NCBI RefSeq assembly: GCF_019049325.1
Contig: NZ_JAGMUO010000035.1
Span: 1 to 64,000, forward strand
Length of the DNA stretch: 64,000 bases
Reading direction: 5' to 3'
DNA from: Streptomyces sp. AC512_CC834
GTDB taxonomy: Bacteria > Actinomycetota > Actinomycetes > Streptomycetales > Streptomycetaceae
The position numbers were made by a program, and so were the translations under genes. The notes under the pieces were generated by a model, which searched no databases, was not told where the DNA came from, and saw nothing but the letters and a program-made list of their open reading frames with translations. Below, one piece after another: positions 35,439 through 45,100 of this stretch (position 1 is the stretch's first letter; every line of letters starts with the position of its first letter).

Positions 35439-36839
35439 TCAGTCCGTCGTGTACTGGTGCAGTCCCGGAATGTGGAGCGTGCCGCCGAACTGGCCGGCCT
35501 GGACGATCTTCACGTTCGTGAAGTAGATCAGCGGGATGTCCAGCGGCGGCGGGTGCTCCGGGTCGAAGGTGATCGGGATCAGCCCGAGCAGGTTGCCCGA
35601 GATGCTCTCGGTGTACATCACCGTCTCGCCGTCGCGGATCGTGGACGTAGAGCCCTCGGCCGCCTGCACGTGGTAGGTCTTGCCGGCCTGCTTGTCCTTG
35701 ACCGTCTGGTGCAGGTCGCCGATGTCGGTGCCGTCGGATATGACGTACTTCAGCACCTTCTTGGTGGTGCCGTTGGCCGTCTTCACCTCGACGACGCCCT
35801 TGTAGGAGGCACCCTTCAGCAGCAGCGAGCTGGCGTTGAGGTACCAGGGGTCGTCGGGCAGCGGCACCTTGTTGTCGACGCCGCCCTCGTCGTCGGTGGC
35901 GGCCGGGCAGTCGTCGGGGTCCGTGGCGGCGCTCTCGGAGGCGCTGGGGCTGGGCGAGGCCGTGGCGTCGTCCTTGGCCTTCTCCGCGTCCTCCTTGGCC
36001 TCCTCGGCCGCCTTCTTGGCCGCCTCGGCCGCCTTGTCCACCGTCTCCTCGGTGCCCTCGGCCGCCTTCGACGCCGTGTCCGTCACGCCGGAGACGGTGT
36101 CCTTCACCGTGCCGGTGACCTTGTCGGTGGTCTCCTTCACGGGGTCGGACGCGTCGCCCGAGGCGCTCTCGGACGCCGAGGGGGTCGACGTGGGACTCGG
36201 GCTCTCCTCGGCCTTCTTGCCGCCGGTGAAGAGATCCTCGAGGGTGTCGCCGAGGCCGTCCAGGAGACCGCCCTTGTCCTCCGACTCGGAGGGGGACGGC
36301 TCCGCGGCGCTCGCGCCGGACGCCTCCTGGCTCTGCGACGCGGAGGGACTCGGGGTCGGGTCGGCCTTGTCACCGTCGCCGGCCTTGTCGCCCTCGTCGT
36401 CGGAACCTGAATCCGACGAAGAGGACTCACCCTTGTCCGCGCCCGCGTCCTCGCCGGAACTCCCGGCGGAGTCCGAGGGGCTGGGCTCCTTCGTGTCGTC
36501 CTTGCCGTCGTCGGCCCCGTCGGTCGCCGAGGGCGACGGTGTGGGCGACCCGGACGGGTCCTTCTCGGCGTCCTCGAGGGCCGCCACGCAGTCCTTGTAC
36601 TCGTCGGCCGTCAGGCTGTTGGAGGTCGGCGCCGCGTCGTTGCCGTCGGCGAGGGCCAGCGTCGGCGTGAACCCCATCCCCATGAGCACGGCCGTGGGCA
36701 TCGCCGCGATGGCTATCGCCTTGCCGGCCGGCATGTGGAACCTGGTGAACAACGGCTTCTTGGGTGCCGCGTGGCGCGGCCCGGTTCTCACACGGGACGA
36801 CTCCACGTCAGTCCCGCGGGTCACCTCGTCAGCCGGCAC
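35439..36839 (-). CDS. Acidic low-complexity exported protein, third gene of the DUF6230/DUF6114 operon
   Basis: A 466-residue protein with one N-terminal hydrophobic segment (about 36-62, AGKAIAIAAMPTAVLMGMGF) ending LALADG, a probable export signal. Residues about 75-320 are low-complexity: Ser/Pro/Thr and Asp/Glu-rich runs, then an Ala/Glu/Lys coil (KAAEAAKKAAEEAKED). The last 150 residues form an ordered domain (WYLNASSLLLKGASYKGVVEVKTANG) that resembles the DUF6230 fold. GTG 36839 is preceded by GGGAGG and overlaps the DUF6114 gene by 11 bases. Function unknown; probably acts at the cell surface. Confidence 0.8.
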   Translation of the reverse strand: MPADEVTRGTDVESSRVRTGPRHAAPKKPLFTRFHMPAGKAIAIAAMPTAVLMGMGFTPTLALADGNDAAPTSNSLTADEYKDCVAALEDAEKDPSGSPTPSPSATDGADDGKDDTKEPSPSDSAGSSGEDAGADKGESSSSDSGSDDEGDKAGDGDKADPTPSPSASQSQEASGASAAEPSPSESEDKGGLLDGLGDTLEDLFTGGKKAEESPSPTSTPSASESASGDASDPVKETTDKVTGTVKDTVSGVTDTASKAAEGTEETVDKAAEAAKKAAEEAKEDAEKAKDDATASPSPSASESAATDPDDCPAATDDEGGVDNKVPLPDDPWYLNASSLLLKGASYKGVVEVKTANGTTKKVLKYVISDGTDIGDLHQTVKDKQAGKTYHVQAAEGSTSTIRDGETVMYTESISGNLLGLIPITFDPEHPPPLDIPLIYFTNVKIVQAGQFGGTLHIPGLHQYTTD

Positions 36840-37482
36840 TGTGCCTCCCGTTCGCCCCGTTGGCCGGGCTCGTTCCTGACAGGTCGTGCGCCCCCGGCGC
36901 CATGAAGGCAAGGGAGGGATTCGCGTCGTCCATCCCGCCCCGCGGCTTCGGCACCGAGGCGTCGGGCGCCGGGGTGCCGGGCTCCGGGAAGCCGGGGAAC
37001 GCGGTGTCGTCGGCCGCGGCGGTGGGGACCACGCCCTCGGGCGCGTCGTCCGTCCCCTTGTTCTCCAGCGGCGGTTCGGCCTGCGGCGGCTCGCCCGGCG
37101 CCCACGACACGGCCATGGCTCCGCCGAGCAGCGCGAACAGGAAGCCGATGAGGAAACCACCGAAGTTGGACACCGGGATGGAGACGAGTCCCAGGAGAAT
37201 CGCCGCGACGCCCGCGAAGACCCGGATGTGCTTCTGGAACCACAGGCTGACACCCAGGACGACCAGCAGCACGCCGATGATCAGCGACCCGGCACCCGCG
37301 GTCGTGGACATCGCCAGTGTCAGGTGGCCGATCTGGAGATTCGCGTACGGGAAGTACATGATCGGAAAGCCGCCGAGGGCGACAAACAGGCCGGCCCAGA
37401 ACGGCCGCGTGCCCCGCCAGGCACGGAACTGCACCCTTCGGCGGGTGAACTGGCCGTCGGCGGCAGGAGTCTCGGCGCTCAT
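36829..37482 (-). CDS. DUF6114 membrane protein
   Basis: A 217-residue integral membrane protein with four helices (about residues 27-140: FWAGLFVALGGFPIMYF, LTLAMSTTAGAGSLIIGVLLVVLGV, VFAGVAAILLGLVSIPV, FGGFLIGFLFALLGGAMAV) and a Pro-rich cytoplasmic or extracellular tail. This matches DUF6114. ATG 37482 has a GGGAGC site upstream. It is the middle gene of a three-gene minus-strand operon. No enzymatic residues are visible; it may export, anchor or scaffold its two exported neighbours. Confidence 0.85.
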   Translation of the reverse strand: MSAETPAADGQFTRRRVQFRAWRGTRPFWAGLFVALGGFPIMYFPYANLQIGHLTLAMSTTAGAGSLIIGVLLVVLGVSLWFQKHIRVFAGVAAILLGLVSIPVSNFGGFLIGFLFALLGGAMAVSWAPGEPPQAEPPLENKGTDDAPEGVVPTAAADDTAFPGFPEPGTPAPDASVPKPRGGMDDANPSLAFMAPGAHDLSGTSPANGANGRHSAG

Positions 37483-37598
37483 GGAAAACAGCTCCCTGGT
37501 ACGGCTTTGCTGTGGTGGAGATGGGGCCGCGCGCATGGGCGCGGCAGGGAAGTGGACGGGCGGGGAAGCCATCGGCGCCCCCGCCCGTCAGCGAGTGC

Positions 37599-38240
37599 TT
37601 AGTAGCACTCCTTGACGCCCTTGGACAGCGACATCTTCAGATCGCTGAGCTTGAAGGTTCCGGCGGTGGTCGCCCACGCCGTCTGCTTCACGTCGGTGAG
37701 GATGGCCCTCTTGGCCTGTTGGCCGAACCCGTACTTGTTGGCCCTCTCCTTGCCACCCTTCATACCGGGGCCGGGGCCGTTCTCCATCTCCCCGGCAGCC
37801 ACGCCAATGTCGATGTCCTTGAACGTGGCGTCCGCGGAGAGGTCCTCGACATCGATGTAGAGATTCTCCGCGTGGACCGGGGTTCCCTTGCCACCGGCAT
37901 TGAGGGTGAGGGTGACCGAGCCGATGAACGGCAGGCCCGGGGTCACCACGGACTGGCACATGTTCGTGATGTCCGCAGACTCGAACGCCGAAACGGCGAC
38001 GGGGTGGGCCGCCTTGTCGCCCTTCAGCGTGTAGCCCGTGTCGATCGCTCCGTACTGCGAGAAGCCCGTGCCGTCGAGCTTGTCCGCCGTCACCTTGAAC
38101 GACTGACCGGACACGCTGAACGAGGCCGCGAGAGCGCCCTGCGCGAGCGCGACACCTATCGCAGCCGTCGCGGCGACGCTGGGCACCATCACCACAGCGA
38201 ACCGCTTCCATCTGGTCCCGCCACGCACCTGGGACTCCAT
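37599..38240 (-). CDS. DUF6230 exported protein
   Basis: A 213-residue protein with a long N-terminal signal or anchor (MESQVRGGTRWKRFAVVMVPSVAATAAIGV...) ending ALAAS. The rest is beta-rich (FSVSGQSFKVTADKLDGTGFSQYG) with a C-terminal YxC ending KECY and one other Cys (NMCQS), possibly a disulfide. It is DUF6230, sometimes labelled cholesterol esterase in databases, but no Ser-His-Asp motif is visible. ATG 38240 has AAGGAGGAAAT upstream. First gene of the operon. Confidence 0.85.
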   Translation of the reverse strand: MESQVRGGTRWKRFAVVMVPSVAATAAIGVALAQGALAASFSVSGQSFKVTADKLDGTGFSQYGAIDTGYTLKGDKAAHPVAVSAFESADITNMCQSVVTPGLPFIGSVTLTLNAGGKGTPVHAENLYIDVEDLSADATFKDIDIGVAAGEMENGPGPGMKGGKERANKYGFGQQAKRAILTDVKQTAWATTAGTFKLSDLKMSLSKGVKECY

Positions 38241-38868
38241 ATTTCCTCCTTCTCGGACGTACATCTCCTGGCCTCGGCCGGCCTCCGGTTCGGTGGCTCG
38301 GTCTGGCAGGGATGGGAGAAGTGCTACGTCCTCGGGAAGGAGAGCGCCTGTCCTCGGCGACACGTACAACGCGCCCGAACAACCGGCGATCACCCCCGAG
38401 CGACAACCACTGGTCGCGCCTGACACGCATCACGCACAACCCTGCTGGGCAGGCTCCGCCGGAATGAGCGAAGACCCCCCTGCCCAAGGGCCGGCATCAC
38501 TGCCGCCGACCCTGCTCGGTGGGGACCCAGGAACCCCCGCCACCCGACCGGCTGTCGGGGTACGGGAATGGACCGAGCGTCGCCGATCGTGGTGCATTCT
38601 CGCCGCCGACACAAGGGGGTTCGTTACTCGCTAGTAGCAGCCGGATGACCGCGGGCCGACGCACCGGCCCCGAACGGCGACGCTGGGTGTGCCATGGGGG
38701 CGGAACAAAACTATTGATCGATGGACAGAGTCCGACAGATCGACGGCCTCGACTTACTGGCAGTAACAGCGGCCGCGATTACCAAGTTTTGGTAAAGCGC
38801 GGCCGCAGTGACGCCTCGTCGACAGCTCCTTCACACGCGCAACACGCCGACGGCGTTTAAGACGCCGA
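38241..38868. promoter_or_regulatory. 628-bp gene-free region with nested palindromes upstream of the DUF6230 operon
   Basis: No gene is supported. It contains TTACTG-G-CAGTAA at 38754-38766 and, three bases on, a two-tier stem-loop at 38769-38806: outer GCGGCCGCG/CGCGGCCGC and inner TTACCAA/TTGGTAA. The two TTAC...GTAA sites could be paired operators; the stem-loop is also 63 bases past the thioredoxin stop, where a terminator is expected. The stretch near 38241-38330 should hold the DUF6230 promoter. Confidence 0.55.
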
Positions 38869-39849
38869 CTAGAACAGGGCGCGGGCCAGCGCCCGGCGCG
38901 CCGCGGTCACCCGCGGATCGTCGGCGCCGACCACCTCGAACAGCTCCAGCAACCGCAGCCGTACGGCGTTGCGGTCGTCTCCGGCCGTGACGCGCACCGC
39001 GTCTACGAGGCGCCCGAAGGCGTCCTCCACGTGACCGCCCACCAGATCCAGGTCGGCGGCGGCGATCTGCGCCTGGGCGTCACCCGGCTTGTCGGCGGCC
39101 TCCTGACGGACCTTCTGCGGGTCGGCGTTCTGCACCCGCTGGAGCAACTCGGCCTGCGCCAGACCCAGTTTGGCCTCCGTGTTGCCCGGGTCCTCGGCCA
39201 GCACGTTCTTGTACGTCTGGACCGCGCCGCCCAGGTCGCCCGCGTCCAGCGCCTGCACGGCGGCCTCGAGCGCCGCGTCGTGCGGCCCGGCCGGACGCTC
39301 GGGGGCGGCGGCGGGCTGCTCGGCGCCGGGCTCCGCCTCGGGGTCGACGACGAGACCGGTCAGGCCGAAGCGCTCCTCGCCGACCTGCACCAGTTGGTCC
39401 AGGGTCTGGCGGATCTGCGCCTCGCCCGCGGCACCCTGGAAGAGCGGCAGCGCCTGCCCGGCGACGACCGCGAACACGGCCGGGATGCCCTGGACGCCGA
39501 ACTGCTGCATCAGCATCTGGTTGGCGTCGACGTCGACCCTGGCGAGGAGGAAGCGCCCGTTGTACTCGACGGCGAGCCGCTCCAGGACCGGGCTCAACTG
39601 CTTGCAGGGCTCGCACCACTCGGCCCAGAAGTCGATGACGACCGGGACCTCGGTGGACCGCTGCAGGACTTCACTCTCGAAGCCGGCCTCGTCGACGTCG
39701 ATGACGAGGTCGGCCGGGGAGACGGCTCCCGCTCCCCCGTGACGGGCGGCCTCGGCGCGGGCCTGCTCCGCCTTGGTCTTGGCCTCCTGGGCCTGCTTCA
39801 CCGCGGCGAGGTCGACGACCCCGCTCATGGACATGTTCCGTGGCTGCAT
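38869..39849 (-). CDS. YbbN-like thioredoxin-TPR co-chaperone
   Basis: A 326-residue protein: an Ala-rich helical start, a thioredoxin domain (about 45-155) with WCEPC (Cys79, Cys82), and C-terminal TPR-like helices (AVQTYKNVLAEDPGNTEAKLGLAQAELL) typical of YbbN/CnoX. The family couples redox or chlorine stress to chaperone handover. The CEPC motif differs from the E. coli SxxC and could keep full redox activity. ATG 39849 has GGGGGAGG eight bases upstream. It is divergent from the TetR gene. Confidence 0.9.
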   Translation of the reverse strand: MQPRNMSMSGVVDLAAVKQAQEAKTKAEQARAEAARHGGAGAVSPADLVIDVDEAGFESEVLQRSTEVPVVIDFWAEWCEPCKQLSPVLERLAVEYNGRFLLARVDVDANQMLMQQFGVQGIPAVFAVVAGQALPLFQGAAGEAQIRQTLDQLVQVGEERFGLTGLVVDPEAEPGAEQPAAAPERPAGPHDAALEAAVQALDAGDLGGAVQTYKNVLAEDPGNTEAKLGLAQAELLQRVQNADPQKVRQEAADKPGDAQAQIAAADLDLVGGHVEDAFGRLVDAVRVTAGDDRNAVRLRLLELFEVVGADDPRVTAARRALARALF

Positions 39850-40134
39850 GGGTCTATCCTCCCCCGTCCTGCGCGCGCGTGTGAAAAGCGGGTCGAAAGC
39901 CCGCCCGTATGTGTGCTGTTCCGCGTGTGGGCTGTGCTGTGCTGCGTGTGCCGTTCGGCGCCGGGTCCCCACCCCACGCCCGTGGTCGTCGCTGGGGCAC
40001 GGGCGCACCCGTGCTTTCGCTACGAGTCGTAGCGTAATGCCATGACTGCCCGTCGGAACACCCTGGCGCGACACCCCGCCGCGGTGATCTGTCTCACGAG
40101 CGGCCACGTGTTACCCGCCGGTTAAGGTCGGGGG

Positions 40135-40773
40135 ATGCAGAGCAGCAGCCCCGCCGGACGTGCCGGACGCCCGCGCAGCGCCGCGGCGGACACCGCGATC
40201 CTGGCCGCGACGCGGGCCGCCCTGGTCGACCTCGGCTGGTCGAAGCTCACCCTGGGAGATGTCGCCACGCGGGCCGGGGTTGCCAAGACGACGCTCTATC
40301 GCCGCTGGGCGGGCAAGAACGAGCTGGTGGTCGACGCGGTTGCGGAGCTCTTCGACGAACTGCGGCTCCCCGACCGCGGCTCCCTCGCCGCCGACATCGA
40401 GGGCGTGGTGCTCCAGTTCGCGGCGATCCTGGCCCGGCCGGAGGCCAAGAGCGGCCTGATGGCGGTGGTGGCCGAGTCCACACGCGACGACGCGCTGCGC
40501 GAGCGCATCCGCACGGCGATCGTCGAGCGGCAGAAGCGCCTGGTGCTGGAGGGTCGCGCACGTGCGCAGGCTCGCGGGGAGCTGCCACCCGAGCCGGACC
40601 CAGGCACGGAACCCCGTACTGCCGACCTGATCTTCGACATTGTCGCGGGCGCCGTGGTACACCGCACCCTGGTGAGCGCGGAACCGGCGGACATCGACTG
40701 GGTGCGGGGCATGACCCGGATTCTGCTACTGGGACTGTCCGGCGCCACAGCGCCGGACGTAGCCAAACCGTGA
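40135..40773 (+). CDS. TetR-family regulator
   Basis: A 212-residue TetR protein. The helix-turn-helix is in AILAATRAALVDLGWSKLTLGDVATRAGVAKTTLYRRWAGKNELV; the C-terminal domain includes TADLIFDIVAGAVVHRTLV. ATG 40135. Ligand unknown. A scrambled copy of its C-terminal half lies at 49665-49905, at the far end of the toxin-like insertion, which suggests this gene marks the insertion edge. Confidence 0.9.
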   Translation: MQSSSPAGRAGRPRSAAADTAILAATRAALVDLGWSKLTLGDVATRAGVAKTTLYRRWAGKNELVVDAVAELFDELRLPDRGSLAADIEGVVLQFAAILARPEAKSGLMAVVAESTRDDALRERIRTAIVERQKRLVLEGRARAQARGELPPEPDPGTEPRTADLIFDIVAGAVVHRTLVSAEPADIDWVRGMTRILLLGLSGATAPDVAKP

Positions 40774-40850
40774 TAAAGATTAGGCGCTCATATCTGTAGA
40801 ATTTTCCTGCCATTGCCTCAACCGTCGTCAAGTTGCGTCAGGAAAAAAGT

Positions 40851-41573
40851 ATGAGACTCCGCAGAGCCCTCCCGGTCACCATGATTGTTTCAGGCTTGCT
40901 CACAATATCCGCCTGCAGTGACTCCGAAGGATCCGACGACAGCAAGAAGGCGAAGACGAGCACAGCACCCACCTCGAGTGCGCAAGCCAAGGCCAACGCG
41001 GAGGCCGAGAAGGCAGGAGCCATCACCCCACAAGCTCTGGAGGATGCCGCACTCTCCGGTAAGCGCGAGGGATTCGACTTCAAGACAGTTGCCAAGGCGG
41101 AGGTCGAGGCAGGCAAAGATATGAAGGCGAACAAGTCCGAATGCCAACCGCTGGCCAGTCTGGCTGGCGGTTACACGCACATCGAGGCGTTCAGTACGGT
41201 TCACCGCTCTCTCGATCCCACCGACGTGAAGAACGCCACGGTGGGCTCGATGTGGCTTTCCACCCTCTCGAAGAAGAACGCCGAGCAAGTCATGTCGGAT
41301 CTGCGCACCTCGCTGAAGAAGTGCGGTGATGGCTTCAAGACCCTTGGCCTGTCCTACAAGAACGTCAAGACCATCAGATCCCCGAAGCTCGGCGACGAAG
41401 CGTTGAGTTACCGCATCACCAGCGTGGTTGCGAAGCAATCCGTGCCAATGACGTACACGGTGGTACGGAAGGACGGAGTGGTTTTGACGTTCTACGGGGT
41501 GAACATGCTGAAGGCGGAGAATGGCGCTATTCCGAAGTCGGTGATCGAGGAACAGTTGAAGCAGTTGGGCTGA
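40851..41573 (+). CDS. Lipoprotein of unknown function
   Basis: A 240-residue protein with a Lys/Arg-rich start, hydrophobic core and lipobox LTISAC, then a Ser/Lys/Ala linker. The mature domain has two cysteines (SECQP and KKCGDG), possibly a disulfide, and a C-terminal beta segment (TVVRKDGVVLTFYGVNML). ATG 40851 follows AGGA by seven bases. Base composition is noticeably less GC-rich than the neighbours, consistent with transfer. Not recognised; might be an accessory of the adjacent toxin-like locus. Confidence 0.75.
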   Translation: MRLRRALPVTMIVSGLLTISACSDSEGSDDSKKAKTSTAPTSSAQAKANAEAEKAGAITPQALEDAALSGKREGFDFKTVAKAEVEAGKDMKANKSECQPLASLAGGYTHIEAFSTVHRSLDPTDVKNATVGSMWLSTLSKKNAEQVMSDLRTSLKKCGDGFKTLGLSYKNVKTIRSPKLGDEALSYRITSVVAKQSVPMTYTVVRKDGVVLTFYGVNMLKAENGAIPKSVIEEQLKQLG

Positions 41574-41599
41574 CTGGAGCCTCGTACACGAGCACACCT

Positions 41600-41636
41600 G
41601 AAGAAGGGCCACCCACTCACGGGCTGGCCCTTCTTC
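41600..41636. terminator. Bidirectional terminator between the lipoprotein and the immunity-like gene
   Basis: GAAGAAGGGCCA (41600-41611) pairs with TGGCCCTTCTTC (41625-41636) across a 13-base loop. It is flanked by A/T on both sides and ends both converging units. Confidence 0.8.
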
Positions 41637-41649
41637 GTGCTCTCGGCTG

Positions 41650-42177
41650 TCAACGCACCCAGGTCAGCTCACGAATCGGACCCGACGACTCTGACACTGC
41701 CGGATCGCTCCGCAACCAACGCTCGTACGCCCCAACACCTTCCAGATGGACACCGAAATAGTAGGCGGGGTCAGCGAATAGGACGAACGAACCACCGAAG
41801 GTGAATTCCACGCAACGGAACACTGCCCGCTGGGAGTCCGAGTCACTGTTGACAACCGCTCGAATCCGCGTGAAGGGGAGTGGAGTGGGGGTTCCCTGAA
41901 GAAAGAGTTGACCGTAGGAACACAAGGTGAACTCCTCGTCCTCTCCATCAAGGGCAGCAGGCGCTACTGGCTCGAGCACCCGATGCAAAGCAAGTTGCCC
42001 CCCACCGGCGACCGATTCCATGCTCAAATAACCATCCTCCAGAGCGATGTACACCCTGTCTGACAGCGGCATGAATTTAGGAATTCCGTTGTCTCGGTCA
42101 AGGAAACCAGGAACATAGACGTCCCAGGCAGTCATTCCTTCTACTAGCTCAAGAAGCTTCTTCAGGTCGCCCACCAC
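41650..42177 (-). CDS. Putative immunity protein of the adjacent toxin-like protein
   Basis: A 175-residue soluble, acidic protein without signal or membrane helix. No family recognised. It has alternating strands (RVYIALEDGYLSMES, FRCVEFTFGGSFVLFADP) and one helix at the start (LKKLLELVEGM). The start is GTG 42177 (or 42174), with TAGGAG just upstream. It begins 17 bases after the giant gene's stop, on the same strand, and is lower in GC than flanking core genes. Position, size and acidity fit a toxin-neutralising immunity protein; this is inference. Confidence 0.65.
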   Translation of the reverse strand: MVGDLKKLLELVEGMTAWDVYVPGFLDRDNGIPKFMPLSDRVYIALEDGYLSMESVAGGGQLALHRVLEPVAPAALDGEDEEFTLCSYGQLFLQGTPTPLPFTRIRAVVNSDSDSQRAVFRCVEFTFGGSFVLFADPAYYFGVHLEGVGAYERWLRSDPAVSESSGPIRELTWVR

Positions 42178-42194
42178 TGCACTCCTAGCTGATC

Positions 42195-45100
42195 TCAGGT
42201 CACCATGCGGACTGTCTTGTCGAGCGCCATGCCAGCTTCAAGTAGAGTCCAGAAATTGCCGTTGGTCTCCAGAACGAGGGTCACCCCTTCACCGCGGAAG
42301 ATCAACCCTGCTGGCTGGTCCTTCTTCAGAGTGCCGAGGCCCTCATAGCGCAGTCGACCAGACCGTATCAGCTCGAAGAGATCGGAGAGGAAGGCCGCCC
42401 CCTCGTCTTCCTTCCACTTCGGGTACTTCTTGTTGAGAATCTTCTCCATCAACGCCCTATGCTTTAGATAGTGGGTCCTGAAGTTCCTTCCGGCCGTAAC
42501 TGCCTTGAGGCAAGGAGCCCCATCATCGGCTGCAGTGACCACTGCGCCACCGGAACGGTACCCGGCGTAAGTGCCGGTGGCGACCTTGCTCCCAGAAGTG
42601 CGGACACTCACACCCGTGGCGGCCTTGACTAGGCAGAACGGGGCCTTGTGACCAGCCTTACGAACTTCCTCGATCAGTTTACGAAGCCGATTGAGTGTGC
42701 GCTTGCCCCACTCAGCCTTGTCGAAGAACTTTCCGATGCCCGAACTGACCGTGGCGATCGCCTTGCTGACCGCCTTGAACTTCAGGAACACCACCGCGAT
42801 GGCGGCGACATTGACGAGGGTCCACAGGCAGCTCTCCACGTCCCCCTCACCGAGGCAACGCTTCAAGTCATTGACACCGACGAGCTCCAGCAGGATGTCG
42901 GCGCCGTTCGCCTTGATCCACTCGACCACGGTCATGGACACGGCCTTCATGGCCGCGCGATAGTCGTCGACGCACTGCTGGCCGCACTCCGCGAGAAGGA
43001 TCTCCTCGTCTGAAGCACTGAGGTCGGCCCAGGAGCCGCTTCCTCCCAGGATTGGCGTGTCGCCACCTGCCATGGCGGCCTTGTGCTCAGCCTCCAGTTC
43101 CTTCCGTTCCTCCTCCTCGGCACGGGCCGCGGCGTCCTCGGCCTCGTTCGCGTATCCCTGGGCATTGGCCGCCGACTGCTCGGCCTTCGTGGCGTTCTGC
43201 TCCGCTTCAGTAGCAACCCCACGGGCGGCCGTGGCGTCCTGGTCGGCAGCGGTGGCCGCCGCTCGTGCGCTCGCCGCGTCGTGCTCCGCTTCCGTGGCCT
43301 CGCGGTCGGCCGCGGTCGCGTCGGACTCCGCCTCATTCGCGGCGAATCCCGCATAGAACGCCTCGTCGCCGGCCTGCTGCGCGTACGCGGACGAGTTGTC
43401 CGCGGCCGTCTGTGCCGCCTTGGCCGCTGTGGAGGCCTCCTTCGCCGCCGTCTGGGCACGCTTGACCGCGCGTGCCGCGCGCTCGCTGTCCTTGGCCGCG
43501 GAAGCCGCCGCTTCGGCCGCCAGTTTGTCGTCGGCCTCGGCCTGCTCCGCCAGGCGCTGTGCCTCGATGGCGAACTCCGCTGCCTCGGCTTGCCTGGCCT
43601 CGGCTGCCACTGCCTGCTGCTCGGACAGGGTCAACGCACTCTGGCCACTCAGCACGGCGAACGCGGCGGAGGCATCAGTCTGCTGGTACGGGGTACCGAG
43701 GCCGATGGCCTCGTTTGCCGGTGTCGCCACCTGGATGGCGGTGTCCCGCGCCGCAGTGGCGGACAGCGCAGTGGCGTACGCGTAACCCGCGGTCTTGGCG
43801 GCCCACTTCGCGGTCTCGACCGCTTCGCTCTTAGCGGCCACCGCTTCAGTCTTGGCGGTCACCGCGGCCTCTGCCGCCTTTTTGGAGTCGGCCTCGGCGT
43901 TCTTGGCGTTTGTGGCGGCTGCCTCCGACGCGTCGATCGCCTCGGCCGCTGCGGCGTGGGCATTGGCTGCGGAGCCAGTCGCGGTCATGTAGGCAGCCCA
44001 CGCGCCGTCCGAAGCCGACCGGGAGCGTTCGGCCGCTGCGTTGGCCCGTGTGGCTGCGGCGCGCGCGTTCTTCGCTGCGGTTGTGGCCTCGTCTGCCGCG
44101 TCCCATGCGGCAGCAGCTGCCTTGGTCGCCTCATTGGCCGCAGCGCGCGCCACTACGGCGTTCTCCCGTGCCTCCGTCGCATAGTCCGTCCCCTCGGCTG
44201 CGGCCGCCGCCGCTTCCGCAGCCGTTGCACGGGCGAGCAGAGCGTTCTTGTCCTTTTCCGCCTGCACTGCCTTGTCACGGGCAGTCCTCGCATCCGTCTC
44301 GGCTTGGAATGCTCCTTCCATATCCGAGAATGCAGCCTCACCCGCCGAGACGGCAGCGTCCTTGGCAGTGCCAGCGACCATGCGCTGTTCCTGCGCCCGT
44401 TGCTCGGCCTCGCCGGCCTTGCCACGCTCACTCGCGGCAGTTGCCCTCGCCGCCGCCGCGTTGGCCCGCTCCAGTTCCGCGACCGCGCGCTGTCCCTGCG
44501 CCGTAGCCGCCGCTTGCCGGGCCTCTCCTTCCTCCTTCTCCGCCGTGGCCTGTGCGGCCTTGGCGGTCGCGGCGTTGGTCTCAGCCTCTGACGCCTGCTT
44601 GTCGGCGCTGTCTGCGGCAGCCTTTGCCTGCTTCGCGGCCTCCTGAGCGGCGACACGGCGGAACTCGGTGTTCACCGCGTGGGCCTCGGTCTTGGCCAGC
44701 GCCAGCAATGCCTTCGTCTCAGAGACGGTGGCGTTGGCCGCATTGAGGGCCGTTTCCGTGGTCTTGGCCGCCGCCTGCGCTGCCGCCCCCGACGCGCGGG
44801 CGACCTGGACCGACTGCTGGGCGTAGGTCAGACCACGCCCGCGCGGAACGTTGTTGGCGTCGGCGATCTCGTAGGCCTGCTGCTGGGCCGTCACCGTACG
44901 GGTGGCGGCGGCGGACGCGGCGGTGGCCTGTTCCTTGGCGGTGGTGACGAGCGCCGCCACCTTGCCTCGTGCCTTGGCCAAGTCCGTGTCGGCCTGTTCG
45001 AACAGGGCCTGCTTGGGCTTGAGGATGTTGTCCGGGTCAGCCTTGAGCTCGTCGTGCCAGTACTTCTGCCAGAGCAGGATCTGCTCGGCGAGCCACGCCT

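Noticed and set aside
37599..38240. Cholesterol esterase
   Set aside because: No Ser-His-Asp triad or GxSxG elbow is visible; the label is only a historical database name for this family.
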